From assembly GCF_000005505.3 (NCBI RefSeq), contig NC_016133.3, positions 30,745,008-30,809,007 of the forward strand: 64,000 nt of DNA. The letters run 5' to 3'. The position numbers were made by a program, and so were the translations under genes. Within the stretch, counting starts at the first letter, position 1; each line of letters opens with the position of its first letter. This DNA comes from Brachypodium distachyon (taxonomy: Eukaryota; Streptophyta; Magnoliopsida; Poales; Poaceae). The notes beneath the pieces were generated by a model. The model was not told the DNA's origin. It worked only from the letters and a program-made list of their open reading frames with translations, and made no database searches. Positions 51,201 to 64,000 of this stretch are shown here, one piece after another.

Positions 51201-53164
51201 ATCGGGTTGGTCACTAGGAATATGGGTGTCATAAGGCTTGCGTGGTTCTTATCTTTGTTTCTGCAAGCTTTCTGTTGAAACTCTTTAGAACAATAATGTT
51301 AGTCGGTTTCACGTGCTTAGTGGTTTGTTTGCAAGGTTTAGGGCAGATCTAGGCATGATACAATGAAGTTTATCTGCTTAATTATGCAAGTAAATTAAGG
51401 AATTTATTTCATGCCACACTTGGTAGACGGCTAGAGTATATTTTTTCCATAAAGAACTAGAGTATACTTCATGTCATATCTTCTTTCATGTAGAAACTTT
51501 TAGTGGAGAAGTGCTTTTTCAGTACAATTTCTGTTATTTTTCGAGCACTCTTATCTAGGGATTTAGAAAGGGAAGAATTTTAGTGCCGTCATGGTGCAGT
51601 AGGTATCCAGATATTGACTTAACGTTCATATATGATATGATGATTTGAAGGCTGTGGTGCTTGGCAGCATAGTGGAAGAAATCTCTGCTGATATTGCATT
51701 TATCCTTCTTTTGTTAAGACCTTGCAGCTCCGGACGAGCAATTTCAGCGATTTGACACTGCTATAGGATTCTATTCTTGACATTTCTAATGAGCTGACTG
51801 GATTATTCTTCGCACTTTAGCAGCAGATTGCGTCAAATGAAGACAAGCTAACACATTATGTTGAGAGAATCAATGTTAAAGGTTTGGATTTGTCAACTGC
51901 AATCTATCAAAAGAAAATATTTAGTTATTGTAAACCCTATGCATATGTAGCTGTACTATATTTAAGGTTGAGGAAAGTCGCGACAATCTTTATGGGACGG
52001 AGGGGTAAAATAACAACTAGGAAAAAGGGTAAAATAACAACTAGGAAGTCAACCATGTTTTGGTCCCTGGGCCTACATTAATTGGTGTTACTTAATGGTG
52101 TCCTCGAAGTTCCTTTCTATATTAGAAGCAAGCAATCAGGTATCCCTCCAACATCATCATTTGGTTTTGGTGCATAATTTCTATCTATTTTCCTTTTCCT
52201 TCACAATATAAATGGACTTTGCACTTGGTATAATTTTCATTACAGCTCGTGGATTCCAGCCACGCAACACACGGACTGATGGGCATCCTCCTTGACGTGG
52301 GTGGTGGCCAATCTTCGTCAGTGAGGCCCCTGTAAACAGTATCACACAACAGTAAGCCTGCGAAAGATTCGGTATCTAGGGCTGAGCTGAGCCCTACATA
52401 CATGCCCCAGTTCGTGATCAATGGTCAAGGGTAACAGGAGGAGCCACGGTGATCGGTTCACCTTAAAAGACTGTACAGGTGGTTCACAGAACAACCGGGG
52501 TGAGGAAGATGATCCGGCTTTCCTTTCGATAATTAATCTGAGTAAGATATTTTACTCCATAGGCCACTTCCATGTGTTGATGGATCATATTTTAATGCAT
52601 ATGCTTGATAATATACTACTAGTACTAACTTGAGAGTTAAGAGGGAGATGGAGCTGATAAAATAAAACCAGATGGACCTCATTTAAGTATAGTTCCAAAA
52701 CAGAAAGGAGGGTGCAGTGTGAAGGAAATCTATATTGTCTTTGCCCTTCTTCCTTTTGACAGGGAGGAGTCCCCTCCCTGCACTTGTCCTTTTTCTCTAA
52801 CCTCATTTATATTGCGCGGCTTTGTTTCAGCTGCTTCCTCCTCCTCTGCCTCTCTCTCTGTAGTGTGTATATGAGAAAAAGACTGCTCAGGGGAGGGGGA
52901 GAAAGAGAAGAGGGTTGAAGATCACATGGTGGCCTTTTTTTGGGTATGTGACAGCTTCTTCATTTAGTCTTTTAGTGCTTCCTTTTATCTCCTCCTCATG
53001 AAACCCCTTTCAAAACCTCAAATCGCCTCATCAGCTGCAGAGTTCCTTCTCATACTAGCTCCTTTCTTCATCCTCTCGCCTTTGCCCCATATAATGCTCT
53101 GATCCTTGTTCCAGCCTCCTCCCTCCTTCAAACTACACGGTGTGGTACTGCTGGTAATACATAC
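48265..53164. other. Intergenic region upstream of CKX, no gene seen
   Basis: About 4.9 kb of AT-rich DNA with scattered short ORFs only. The last kilobase should hold the CKX promoter. A 24-bp unit beginning GGGTAAAATAACAACTAGGAA is repeated nearly twice at 52003-52047. I see no transposon ends or exons. Confidence 0.4.
52003..52047. repeat. 24-bp tandem repeat, about 1.9 copies
   Basis: GGGTAAAATAACAACTAGGAA starts at 52003 and again at 52027 without mismatch. Short minisatellite in the CKX upstream region. Confidence 0.7.
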
Positions 53165-53182
53165 ACCTCTCTCTCTCTCTCC
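53165..53182 (+). repeat. CT microsatellite in the CKX 5' leader
   Basis: A (CT)n run of about eight units lies some 50 bp before the CKX start codon, probably in the 5' UTR, where such pyrimidine tracts are common in plants. Confidence 0.6.
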
Positions 53183-53227
53183 TCCTACCAACCTCCCATA
53201 GTTGTGCAAGAATCACTAACGCACGCC

Positions 53228-56755
<3,528 letters not shown>

Positions 56756-57670
56756 CAGCAGAAATTGCTGCGGTAAAATAAGAAATATAGATAGGTGACT
56801 AAGGTGGGGTCTTTTTTCCTTTTTCTCGTAGTTTGTTTCGGGCCGATAGTTTCCTTGGCGGTTTTGAGGCGTCGGCTTTGATTATCATGGTGGTGGATGT
56901 TGGGTGAACCTGGTGGTGGAGTGCCACTGGGAATTTTGGAACTCTGTACAGGCTGAGGAAGCACGGCTCTAGGGATAGAGATAGTGATTTCTATTCGATC
57001 AGTAATCCATATTCGATGTTGCCATTAGAATTGTTGCTATTGTTGTCACTTTCACTCCCACGAGGGTGAAATTCTTTGCGCTCGACTCCTTCAGACATTG
57101 CCCTTTGCCTCTGTGGCCAAGTATTGGTAGCTCAGTTCTATGGCCGGCTTTGTTTTTGCCACGCTATTTTCGGGGGTGGCTGCCCTGTCAGGCTGTTAGT
57201 TTTTTTAATGATCTTAGGAGGGTTTTTTTAACGCGATGTTAGGAGTTAAAGGCGAGCATCCCGTCGGACTAGCCCACCACCGCTGGATTAGAGTGGTGTG
57301 ACCTGTGTCTCTTTGGATTAGTTCGTGAAAATGTGCACGGGCCTCCCAGGTTATTTCCATATAAAAGATCTTCCAATTTGTTTCCTATAAAAGCAACCGG
57401 TCCTGAAAAGCATACAAGGATAAAAATGCACTTCTGTTTATTTACCAATCTCCTGATTTCATGTTGTTTTACTTCTAGAAAAGTATAATCAACAAAATTT
57501 TCTTCCCAGTGCTCACGGGTCAAATTTGCTACAATCTGACATAACTTTGTGTCCACTTCAAATTTTATTTGTTTCCAATGCAGCGAAAATCTGCTTCAGT
57601 GGTAGATAATTTGCTTCAAGTGCAAATAAACGTTGTGTTGAATATAAATATTAATTATGCTTCCAATGTA
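56756..57670. other. CKX 3' flank
   Basis: Contains the likely CKX 3' UTR and then intergenic DNA. No further gene was found. A phrase like 'atcttaggagggtttttttaa' at about 57211-57245 is partly repeated. Confidence 0.35.
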
Positions 57671-57784
57671 CTCCCTCTGATCCTAAATTATTGACTCAAA
57701 TTTGTCAAAATATGGATGTATTTATTCTTAAAAAAACGTCTATATAAATGTAATATTTCGACAACAATTTAGGATAGGAGAGAG
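57671..57784. mobile_element. Stowaway-type MITE
   Basis: The left arm CTCCCTCTGATCCTAAATTA pairs with the right arm AATTTAGGATAGGAGAGAG, with TA at 57669-57670 and 57785-57786. Internal text (taatatttcgacaa) matches the MITEs at 19051 and 19933. 114 bp. Confidence 0.8.
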
Positions 57785-57978
57785 TAGCATAATTCTGCTT
57801 GAGTTGACTAGAGAGTTTGCTTCCAAAGCAACTATAGTCATCTTTACTTTTATTGATGGCGGTGGTTTGTCGTCTTTGGACCGTGTCACTTTCTTTTGCT
57901 ATGCATGTTGTTTTGGCACAAACCATTACGATGATGAATATAGATCATAGCATCAAAGATAATACATAATCATACAAT

Positions 57979-58350
57979 TTTTTTTTTACGAAACGGCCTC
58001 AACGAGCCATTTATCGCCAATAGAGAGTCGAGAGAATCAACCCAAGAGGTCTAAAGGATTACAACACGATAAAAAAGCTAGGGGACATCGTCGGAGCCAG
58101 CAATGAGCTCGCCAAGGCCAGCACCAGCCTGGCGCCAAGCAGCAGCTTCATCTTTGATAAGGGCGAAGACAGACTTGGGGCGCTGGAGCTTGTTCTGGAA
58201 AATGCCACGGTTTCTTTCTTTCCATAGTTCCCAAGTAGTGAGCAAGATGAAAGAGGCGACAGCCTTAGACGTGGGCTTGCCAAGGGAGCTTGCAGCAGCG
58301 CCACGATCCAACCACCAAGCTCTGATGGAGGAGGCATCAATCTAGGTAGA
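57979..58350 (-). pseudogene. 3' part of a minus-strand LINE ORF2, split by an LTR element
   Basis: On the minus strand: AWWLDRGAAASSLGK, VASFILLTTWELWKERNRG, IKDEAAAWRQAGAGL and a stop near 58078, the usual end of L1-type ORF2 in grasses. A poly(T) run at 57979-57988 is its poly(A) tail. The coding text continues across the LTR retrotransposon to 63476-63610. Confidence 0.8.
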
Positions 58351-59348
58351 TGATGTGGGTGTGGGTTGCCCGATCTTTCGATGAGATTGATAACTCTCGA
58401 TTTGGGTAGGAGGTGACGTTGATGATCCGACTACGGCCTAGGAGACAGCGCCTTAGAAATCAATACACCAATTCCAGAGGGTTATTGATCACGTGGGGGC
58501 ACGATCAACCTGACCACGAAGGTCTTTGTTCCTGCAAGCAATCGAAGAACAAGCAAGAACAAGATAAATAGCCGATGCAATCTCAAATTGCAAATATACT
58601 ATATCAAACCAATGTCTCAACGAGACGATAAGTTGGGGTTCCGAAAAACGGTAAAACAGGTGGTCTAACCGACGCACGCGATTACACGAAGTAGTAGCGA
58701 TGGCTAACTTTTAACTAAACAAAACCAAAGGATCCTTAGGGGGGCTCATGGGGTATATAAAGGAGGATGGAGAGATATTTTCGTCCACCTTGGGTAAGGA
58801 GGCCGAAATCCAACTCTATCTCTAACTTTCCTAACAAACTACAACTCTTTAGGAAACAGAAAAACAGATCCGTCAGCTTGTTTTGTCCGTCACGGTCAGC
58901 ACGAGTCGAATCTCTTGATGGGGCCAGATCCGTTGAAAAGGTCTTGTAATTACCTGTTTGCTTGATTTGGACTCAGAATGCGGCCTGGGTGATTAAAACA
59001 AATTCAGATCTCCTGACAGCTCGGACCCGAATCGGATTCAACTTTAATTCGTGATATCTTTCTCTAACAAGCTCCGAATCATGTGCCGTTTGATTTCTTG
59101 GAAAGTAGACTTGATAGGCTTCACTTTGAATCTCCCTTTGCAGGCTATCACACTTCATCTTCACTTTGGACTTGTAAAGTTCAATAAGATGCCTACATAA
59201 TAAGATTACACAAGATAGTAGCTCCGCCTCTTTGCAAATAACATATTGAAAACATTTTGTAATTGAATTTACCTGATTATAATTGTTATTAGATACACCA
59301 ACGATTATGGTTATAATGGTCGTATCCATAGTTAGCGTGTTCATATCA
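58351..59348 (-). repeat. 3' LTR of the gag-only element
   Basis: 998 bp, highly similar to the right LTR. It lacks about 14-18 bp present there near 63062-63078 ('cctttccaaaaagtactt') and has scattered substitutions. On the minus strand, R/U5 lies toward 58351. Confidence 0.9.
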
Positions 59349-60852
59349 TCCTTCCTTTCTTGAAAGGAAAACCGTCCTTGGCGTCGTTTGTGCTGAAAAG
59401 AGACTGACAAAATAGACAAAGTATGTGCATGGTATATGTATATGTCATCAATTTTAACTCCACTCCAATGCTGCACATTCGATGTTTCACATAAATAAAA
59501 CTCATAATAGTGCAAAAGATTAATAGTATATTCCAACGGCAAGTATCACATTTTAATTTGTAATTCTCATCATTAAACCATCCTAATGTAGGCGAACAAT
59601 AATTCAAAATTCGCAAATGGCGAGCTACAATATGCGTCAATGTGCAATCATGCCACAAGTTATTTGTCATACAATTATCACCAATATTAGAGGTCATATC
59701 AAAATGATTGAGCATATGCAAAATATTGTTGTCTCTCAAATCAAGAAAGTTATCACAAGCAATGCAAATCTGATGCACCCAAAATTTATTGTTGACATCA
59801 TGTTCTCCACTTAATTGAATAGTGTATCCATGGGCATTAGCAAAAGATTTTGAAATTGTTAACTCAGAAACTTTATCCATTGCATGTGACAAATATATAG
59901 GTGCATCAATTTTAATAGAACACAAAGAATTATTAGGCTTAACCATAGGAAACACTTCTTCATGTTTAGTTAATTCGACGCAACATAAATCAAATTTAAT
60001 CATCGCATCACAAGTCTCTTCCAAAACAGTAGGTAACTCCTCACATAAATCATTATCATTTGAATAAATGGGTGTACTCAAATCAGCAAGTAAATCAACA
60101 ATTTTACATGGGGCAGAAAATTCATCAAGTATCTCATTTATTTCATCACACGTCATATTCAGTTCATCAACATGATCCTCTTTATCATTACCTTGTAGGC
60201 TCAACTCACTTCTATTACGCCTTCTCTGCAATTTTTTCACAGCTTCACGAGCAAGATTAAGCAAACACAATATTGAGTCGTATTGTCCATATTCAATCAT
60301 GTAAGAAATTTCAAAGTTAAGCCCATAATAAAACCTATTCATGTTTCTTTGTTCTGTTTCATCTAAACCAGCCCGCAAGGTTAAAATTTGGAACTCATGG
60401 TAATAATCATCAACAGTTTTATCATCTTGTGTCAAACGTCGTAATTTGGAACGCAACTCATAAGCATAACTTGGAGGAACATATTTTCCTCTCATGATTT
60501 TCTTCATATCAATCCAAGTGTGAGGTATTTTGTTTTCTCTAACTATCTCACTCCACCAAGATAAAGCAACAAAAGTAAATTTACTACTAGCAATTTGAAC
60601 CTTACAACTATCTAGTACATGGAAGCATGTGAATTGATCAATTAGAACTATTTTCCAATCAATATAAGCTTCAACATCATTATTTCCATCAAAGAAAGGT
60701 CCAAAACAATTATTGACATTACAAGGATTGCGATATACCTTTGCCTTGCCAATGTCAACAAGAGACGAGGAGGATGGATGTGGTGAAAAACGCTCATGTC
60801 GGTCACTTGATAGCATAGGCCTATTTTCCATCCTTCGTGTAAGTCCTGTCAT
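59341..60852 (-). CDS. Gag-like protein of the LTR element (503 aa, intact ORF)
   Basis: Residues about 50-190 form a Retrotrans_gag domain: VEAYIDWKIVLIDQF, ALSWWSEIVRENKIPHTWID, MKKIMRGKYVPPSYAYELR and TVDDYYHEFQILTLRAGL. This is the capsid part that would package element RNA. A basic KLQRRRNR segment follows near residue 210. The last 280 residues (Cys- and His-containing, acidic) resemble nothing I know, and there is no classical CCHC knuckle. The ORF has no internal stop. It reads through the polypurine tract (KKGR) and ends with TGA at 59343-59341, eight bases inside the 3' LTR. The intact frame suggests the copy is young or under selection when active. It is a transposon protein rather than a host gene. 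Confidence 0.8.
   Translation of the reverse strand: MTGLTRRMENRPMLSSDRHERFSPHPSSSSLVDIGKAKVYRNPCNVNNCFGPFFDGNNDVEAYIDWKIVLIDQFTCFHVLDSCKVQIASSKFTFVALSWWSEIVRENKIPHTWIDMKKIMRGKYVPPSYAYELRSKLRRLTQDDKTVDDYYHEFQILTLRAGLDETEQRNMNRFYYGLNFEISYMIEYGQYDSILCLLNLAREAVKKLQRRRNRSELSLQGNDKEDHVDELNMTCDEINEILDEFSAPCKIVDLLADLSTPIYSNDNDLCEELPTVLEETCDAMIKFDLCCVELTKHEEVFPMVKPNNSLCSIKIDAPIYLSHAMDKVSELTISKSFANAHGYTIQLSGEHDVNNKFWVHQICIACDNFLDLRDNNILHMLNHFDMTSNIGDNCMTNNLWHDCTLTHIVARHLRILNYCSPTLGWFNDENYKLKCDTCRWNILLIFCTIMSFIYVKHRMCSIGVELKLMTYTYTMHILCLFCQSLFSTNDAKDGFPFKKGRMI
59349..59363 (-). promoter_or_regulatory. Polypurine tract
   Basis: On the minus strand AAGAAAGGAAGGA directly abuts the TGATATG start of the 3' LTR, the position of the plus-strand DNA primer in LTR retrotransposons. 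It is also coding (end of the gag ORF). Confidence 0.75.
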
Positions 60853-61796
60853 GGTTAGTATAAGACAAGAAACAAAACATAGGAATATGTTCCTATCAAC
60901 TAATAGGATGTGGCTACAAGTCGCTCAACTCTCAAGCTAAAAATCAAGTTCTTACAAGTTCTTACCATGCAAAACAGGAAGGTGATGGCCAGCGGCGTGA
61001 CCAAGCCCTCTGAAGATTAAATGTATCGATGCCGCGGTAACAAACCAACCTAGGTGTAGAATCTGTGGAGCTTGGAGGGTTTTGTGAGTAGCAAAGAATA
61101 GCAAATAATCAAATCAACAATGCAAAGTTGAAAATATGCTCAATAATGCTAGTCATAGCTGCTGGAGTCGAAAAGAACGAATTACAGAAATAATCTAAGC
61201 CTAGATACTGAAGAAGATAGGATAGAAAGATCAAAAGATGGCACAACAAGTAAATCCCTGTGATTTTTTTTTCTTTTTTTTTCTTTTTGTGGCCTTCTGT
61301 TTGGCTTCTTATTCTTTTCTTCTTTTTTCTTTTAACCCCAGAAACTCACGCAAAAGAAGGACCGGAAAACTGTACGTCGGTCTGTCGAAGAACAGCAAAG
61401 GCTGCAGTAAGAAAAATTCAGAAAAATATGAAAAAATATGGGTTAGAAGCGTATCGACACAAGCTTTTCAGAAAGGACAAGATCACTCAAAACGGATGTC
61501 GTACGGTGGAGAAAACTGAGAAACACCGGGCTGCAGCGACGCCGGAAAACGGATGCAAAAAAATATTGGAAGCTTCGAAAGTCCACCTTACAAACCGAAT
61601 TTGAGGGTCAAAGTGTAGGACAACGCCCTAGATATTTCCTGATGCGCCTCGTCGTGAGCTTTCCAAAAAGTCCAAGAACGTCCAAATCCGAATTGTTACG
61701 CAAAAGATACGCCAGTTTTACTGAACATGGGTCAAACCCACCCGAAACTAAAATTCTACTCGGACTCGGGTCCGAAACTGACTCGAACTCTTTCTC

Positions 61797-61860
61797 TCTT
61801 TTTTTTCGGTTTTTTTCTTTCTTTCTTTCCTTTTTTTTTCTTTCCTTTCTTTTTTTTTCA
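61797..61860 (+). repeat. T/CTTT-rich low-complexity tract
   Basis: Runs such as TTTTTTTTCGG and TTTCTTTCTTTCC dominate this segment inside the leader of the gag-only LTR element. Confidence 0.8.
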
Positions 61861-61980
61861 ACTTTCCGAACAACTTGATCTCTAAACAAAATTCGATCTA
61901 TTATGAAACACTTTCCAAAAGCACTCCTTATTGGACTCGGACTCAAACTCGCGGTTGAAAACTATAACTTGCCGACTCGA

Positions 61981-62100
61981 TGTAGGACTCGAAGAGGGAC
62001 ATAGTGTAGGAATTGACGAGGGACTCGGTGTAGGACTCGAAGAGGGACTCGGTGTAGGACTCGATGAGGGACTCGGTGTAGGACTCGAAGAGGGACTCGG
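61981..62100 (+). repeat. 24-bp minisatellite, 5 units
   Basis: Five adjacent 24-bp units of the pattern TGTAGGACTCGAAGAGGGAC plus TCGG. Units 3 and 5 are identical and the others differ at one to a few positions. Because the unit is a multiple of three, every frame is repetitive; on the minus strand one frame encodes PSPSSSPT-type repeats. Confidence 0.9.
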
Positions 62101-62444
62101 TGGAAGATATGGTGGCGGCGGGAGATTATGGCGGTGGTGTGGCAAGAAGTTTGGCGGCGGAAGATTGATGAAGGAAACCTGCGTCACACGAAGAACAAGA
62201 AAACCAAAAGCAAGTTCGATCTAGTAGAAAAAATCTGAAAAACGATCCAATCTAATCTAGCAACTCGACACGATTAATGCAGCAAAGATTCAACAATGCT
62301 AATACTAATGTGAAAATTAGAAGGCTCAGATTGGTTGTAGGACAAGGTAACTAATTCTAATTTTTGTTTGGCTTTTTCTGGATGATAGGTAAAAACAGAT
62401 CTAAACTACGGATAAACTGGAAAAATCTCACCGAGCAACCTTAA

Positions 62445-62456
62445 GCTCTGATACCA
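62445..62456 (-). promoter_or_regulatory. Primer-binding site (initiator-Met tRNA)
   Basis: Minus strand TGGTATCAGAGC, two bases inside the 5' LTR (62459-63470). It fixes strand and boundary of the gag-only element. Confidence 0.9.
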
Positions 62457-62458
62457 CG

Positions 62459-63470
62459 TGATGTGGGTGTGGGTGGCCCGATCTTTCGATGAGATTGATA
62501 ACTCTCGATTTGGGTAGGAGGTGACATTGACGATCCGACTACGGCCTAAGAGGCAGCGGTTTAGCAATCGATACACCAACTCCAGAGGGTTATTGATCAC
62601 GCGGGGACACGATCAACCTGACCACGAAGGTCTTTGTTCCTGCAAGCAATCGAAGAACAAGCAAGAACAAGATAAATAGCGGATGCAATCTCAAATTGCA
62701 AATATACTATATCAAACCAATGTCTCAACGAGACGATAAGTTGGGGTTCCGAAAGCGGTAAAACAGGTGGTCTAACCGACACACGCGATTACACGAAGTA
62801 GTAGCGATGGCTAATTTTTAACTAAACAAAACCCAAGGCTCCTTAGGGGGGCTCATGGGGTATATAAAGGAGGAGAGAGAGATATTTTCGTTCACCTTGA
62901 GTAAGTTGGCCGAAATCTAACTCTATCTCTAACTTTCCTAACAAACTACAACTCTTTAGGAAACAGAAAAACAGATCCGTCAGCTTGTTTTGTCCGTCAC
63001 GATCAGCACGAGTCGAATCTTTTGATGGGGCCAGATTCGTTAGAAAGGTCTTGTAATTACCTTTCCAAAAAGTACTTGTTTGCTTGATTTGGACTCAGAA
63101 TGCGGCCTGGGTGATTAAAACAAATTCGGGTCTCCTGACAGCTCGGACCCGAATCGGATTCAACTTTAATTCGTGATATTTTTCTCTAACAAGCTCCGAA
63201 TCATGTGCCGTTTGATTTGTTGGAAAGTAGACTTGATAGGCTTCACTTTGAATCTCCCTTTGCAGGCTATCACACTTCATCTTCACTTTGGATTTGCAAA
63301 GTTCAATAAGATGCCTACATAATAAGATTACACACGATAGTAGCTCCGTCTCTTTGCAAATAACATATTGAAAACATTTTGTAATTGAATTCACCTGATT
63401 ATAATTGTTATTAGATACACCAACGATTATGATTTTAATGGTCGTATCCATGGTTAGCGTGTCCATATCA
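62459..63470 (-). repeat. 5' LTR of the gag-only element
   Basis: 1012 bp from TGATGTGGG to CATATCA on the plus strand, followed directly by the GTAGA target duplication. A TATA-like GTATATAAAGG stretch occurs on the plus strand at about 62859-62869, not the transcribed strand. Confidence 0.9.
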
Positions 63471-63475
63471 GTAGA

Positions 63476-63610
63476 GGGGCAAAACAAAGCTTTATATGTC
63501 CAAACAGCGACCCGGGACCAGGCGTTGCGAGCGGGCAAACCAACATGATGTGGCAAGCAGATTCCTCACAATTATGACAAAAAGGGCACCATTTGTCATT
63601 AGAAATGTTG
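63476..63610 (-). pseudogene. 5' side of the split minus-strand LINE ORF2 (zinc-binding block)
   Basis: On the minus strand the text reads NDKWCPFCHNCEESACHIML and then VCPLAT, the CxxC...H...C block of zf-RVT. It is followed after the LTR element by AWWLDRGAAA at 58345, restoring the expected order. The right boundary coincides with the start of another repeat at 63611. Confidence 0.75.
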
Positions 63611-64000
63611 GAGTAAATTTCACAGAACCACACTTTTTGGGGCTAGGGTTTCATCGGGCCACAGTTATCGCTAATTGTCTCATAGAACCACACTTTTTGG
63701 GGCACGTCGTCTCAAAGAACCCAAATCACCCAGATTAGGCCATTTGATGGAATTCCCGACAAGTAGGTCCCACCTTGTCAGGTGCCACGTCGGACGACCC
63801 GACCCGTTTTCTCCATGTCAGCTCACGGACCCGTTAACCCGAGCCGTCTACCCGAATCCTTTCCCGAATCCCCTCCCGAATCCTCTGTTCAATTCCCCAT
63901 TCGCGACGGAGCCATGAACCCTAGCTCGCTCCCCCTAGCTTTCTCGCCCGATTGAAAATCGATTGCGGGCATTGACAGCGCGGAGGAGGTCCGCATCTTC
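63611..64000 (+). mobile_element. Left end of a further DNA element (Mutator-like?), cut by the window
   Basis: The segment starts GAGTAAATTTCACAGAACC. The phrase AGAACCACACTTTTTGGGGC occurs at 63624-63643 and again 60 bp later at 63684-63703. Such starts with internal repeats resemble long-TIR Mutator-like elements in grasses and echo the GAGGTAATTACACC start of the element at 19243. Further right the sequence is GC-rich and UTR-like, with an ATG at 63914 that opens only a few codons. The other end is outside the window. Confidence 0.4.

Larger units (their letters stand above)
60853..62444 (-). other. Long untranslated leader of the gag-only element
   Basis: About 1.6 kb between the primer-binding site and the gag ATG with no large ORF. 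It holds poly(T)-rich tracts (61263-61285), a CTTT-type low-complexity run (about 61797-61860) and a 24-bp minisatellite (61981-62100). Packaging or dimerisation signals would be expected here, but none can be shown from sequence alone. Confidence 0.5.
58351..63470 (-). mobile_element. Complete gag-only LTR retrotransposon (TR-GAG-like), 5.12 kb
   Basis: LTRs at 58351-59348 (3') and 62459-63470 (5') both run TGATGTGGG...CATATCA on the plus strand. The element is flanked by GTAGA at 58346-58350 and 63471-63475, a perfect 5-bp TSD. A primer-binding site TGGTATCAGAGC lies next to the right LTR and a purine tract AAGAAAGGAAGGA next to the left LTR, so it is transcribed on the minus strand. The 3.1-kb interior codes for one protein with a gag domain and no protease, reverse transcriptase or integrase. 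It must rely on another element for reverse transcription and integration. Confidence 0.9.

Noticed and set aside
52185..52421. 78-codon minus-strand ORF upstream of CKX
   Set aside because: No recognisable motif and no supporting neighbours; probably promoter-region sequence.
57269..57556. 95-codon minus-strand ORF downstream of CKX
   Set aside because: No domain, no repeat context, no codon or splice support; chance ORF.
61981..62100. CRISPR-like array
   Set aside because: The 24-bp units are directly adjacent without spacers, in a plant retrotransposon leader; it is a minisatellite.
62445..62456. tRNA gene fragment
   Set aside because: The Met-tRNA complement here and at 12201 is a retrotransposon primer-binding site, not a tRNA gene; no cloverleaf around it.

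Overview
The window is nuclear DNA of a grass (Poaceae). The evidence is two intron-containing plant genes with GT-AG introns and GC-rich monocot-style first exons, several Stowaway-type MITEs, grass-type Ty3/gypsy and Ty1/copia retrotransposons primed by initiator-Met tRNA, L1-type LINE remnants and Mutator-like elements. I cannot name the species. Only two genes look intact and host-encoded: a cysteine-rich receptor-like kinase (26015-30503, + strand, 7 exons, 646 aa) and a cytokinin oxidase/dehydrogenase most like grass CKX3 (53228-56755, + strand, 5 exons, 521 aa). Almost everything else is transposable-element DNA, much of it nested.

Layout. 1-1490: remnant of a gag-like gene and an LTR-like non-coding tract. 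About 1500-9959: the 3' part of a Tat-lineage Ty3/gypsy element (degenerate RNase H and integrase, an antisense additional ORF, 3' LTR 9084-9959). It sits inside the reverse transcriptase of an older minus-strand gypsy element that runs to its 5' LTR at 12215-12627. 12628-14172: a possible broken host gene start followed by a GC-rich degenerate ORF. 14936-16455: a 5'-truncated LINE with target-site duplication (TSD). 19051-22968: a cluster of small elements: two Stowaways, two Mutator-like elements (one with a perfect 10-bp TSD) carrying the same leucine-rich-repeat gene fragment, and a poly(A)-tailed retroposon. 24390-25076: two ultrashort retro-insertions and another Stowaway. 26015-30503: the receptor kinase. 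31986-37936: a 5.95-kb Mutator-like element with a 10-bp TSD and two convergent, multi-exon, truncated genes. 38549-39470: LINE remnants. 39633-46294: a minus-strand copia element with both LTRs but no recognisable gag and a GC-rich antisense insert. 47434-48264: LINE remnant. 53228-56755: CKX. 57979-63610: a minus-strand LINE split by a complete gag-only LTR retrotransposon (58351-63470, TSD GTAGA). 63611-64000: the start of another element.

The two host genes are not a functional unit: one perceives extracellular signals at the plasma membrane and the other degrades cytokinin. From memory, the same two gene types lie next to each other near OsCKX3 on rice chromosome 10, so the window may be a transposon-expanded version of that conserved gene pair. 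The most interesting material is in the non-autonomous elements: the gag-only retrotransposon with an intact ORF whose stop lies in its LTR, the two-gene Mutator-like element, and the duplicated gene-fragment carriers. No CRISPR arrays, tRNA or rRNA genes were seen.
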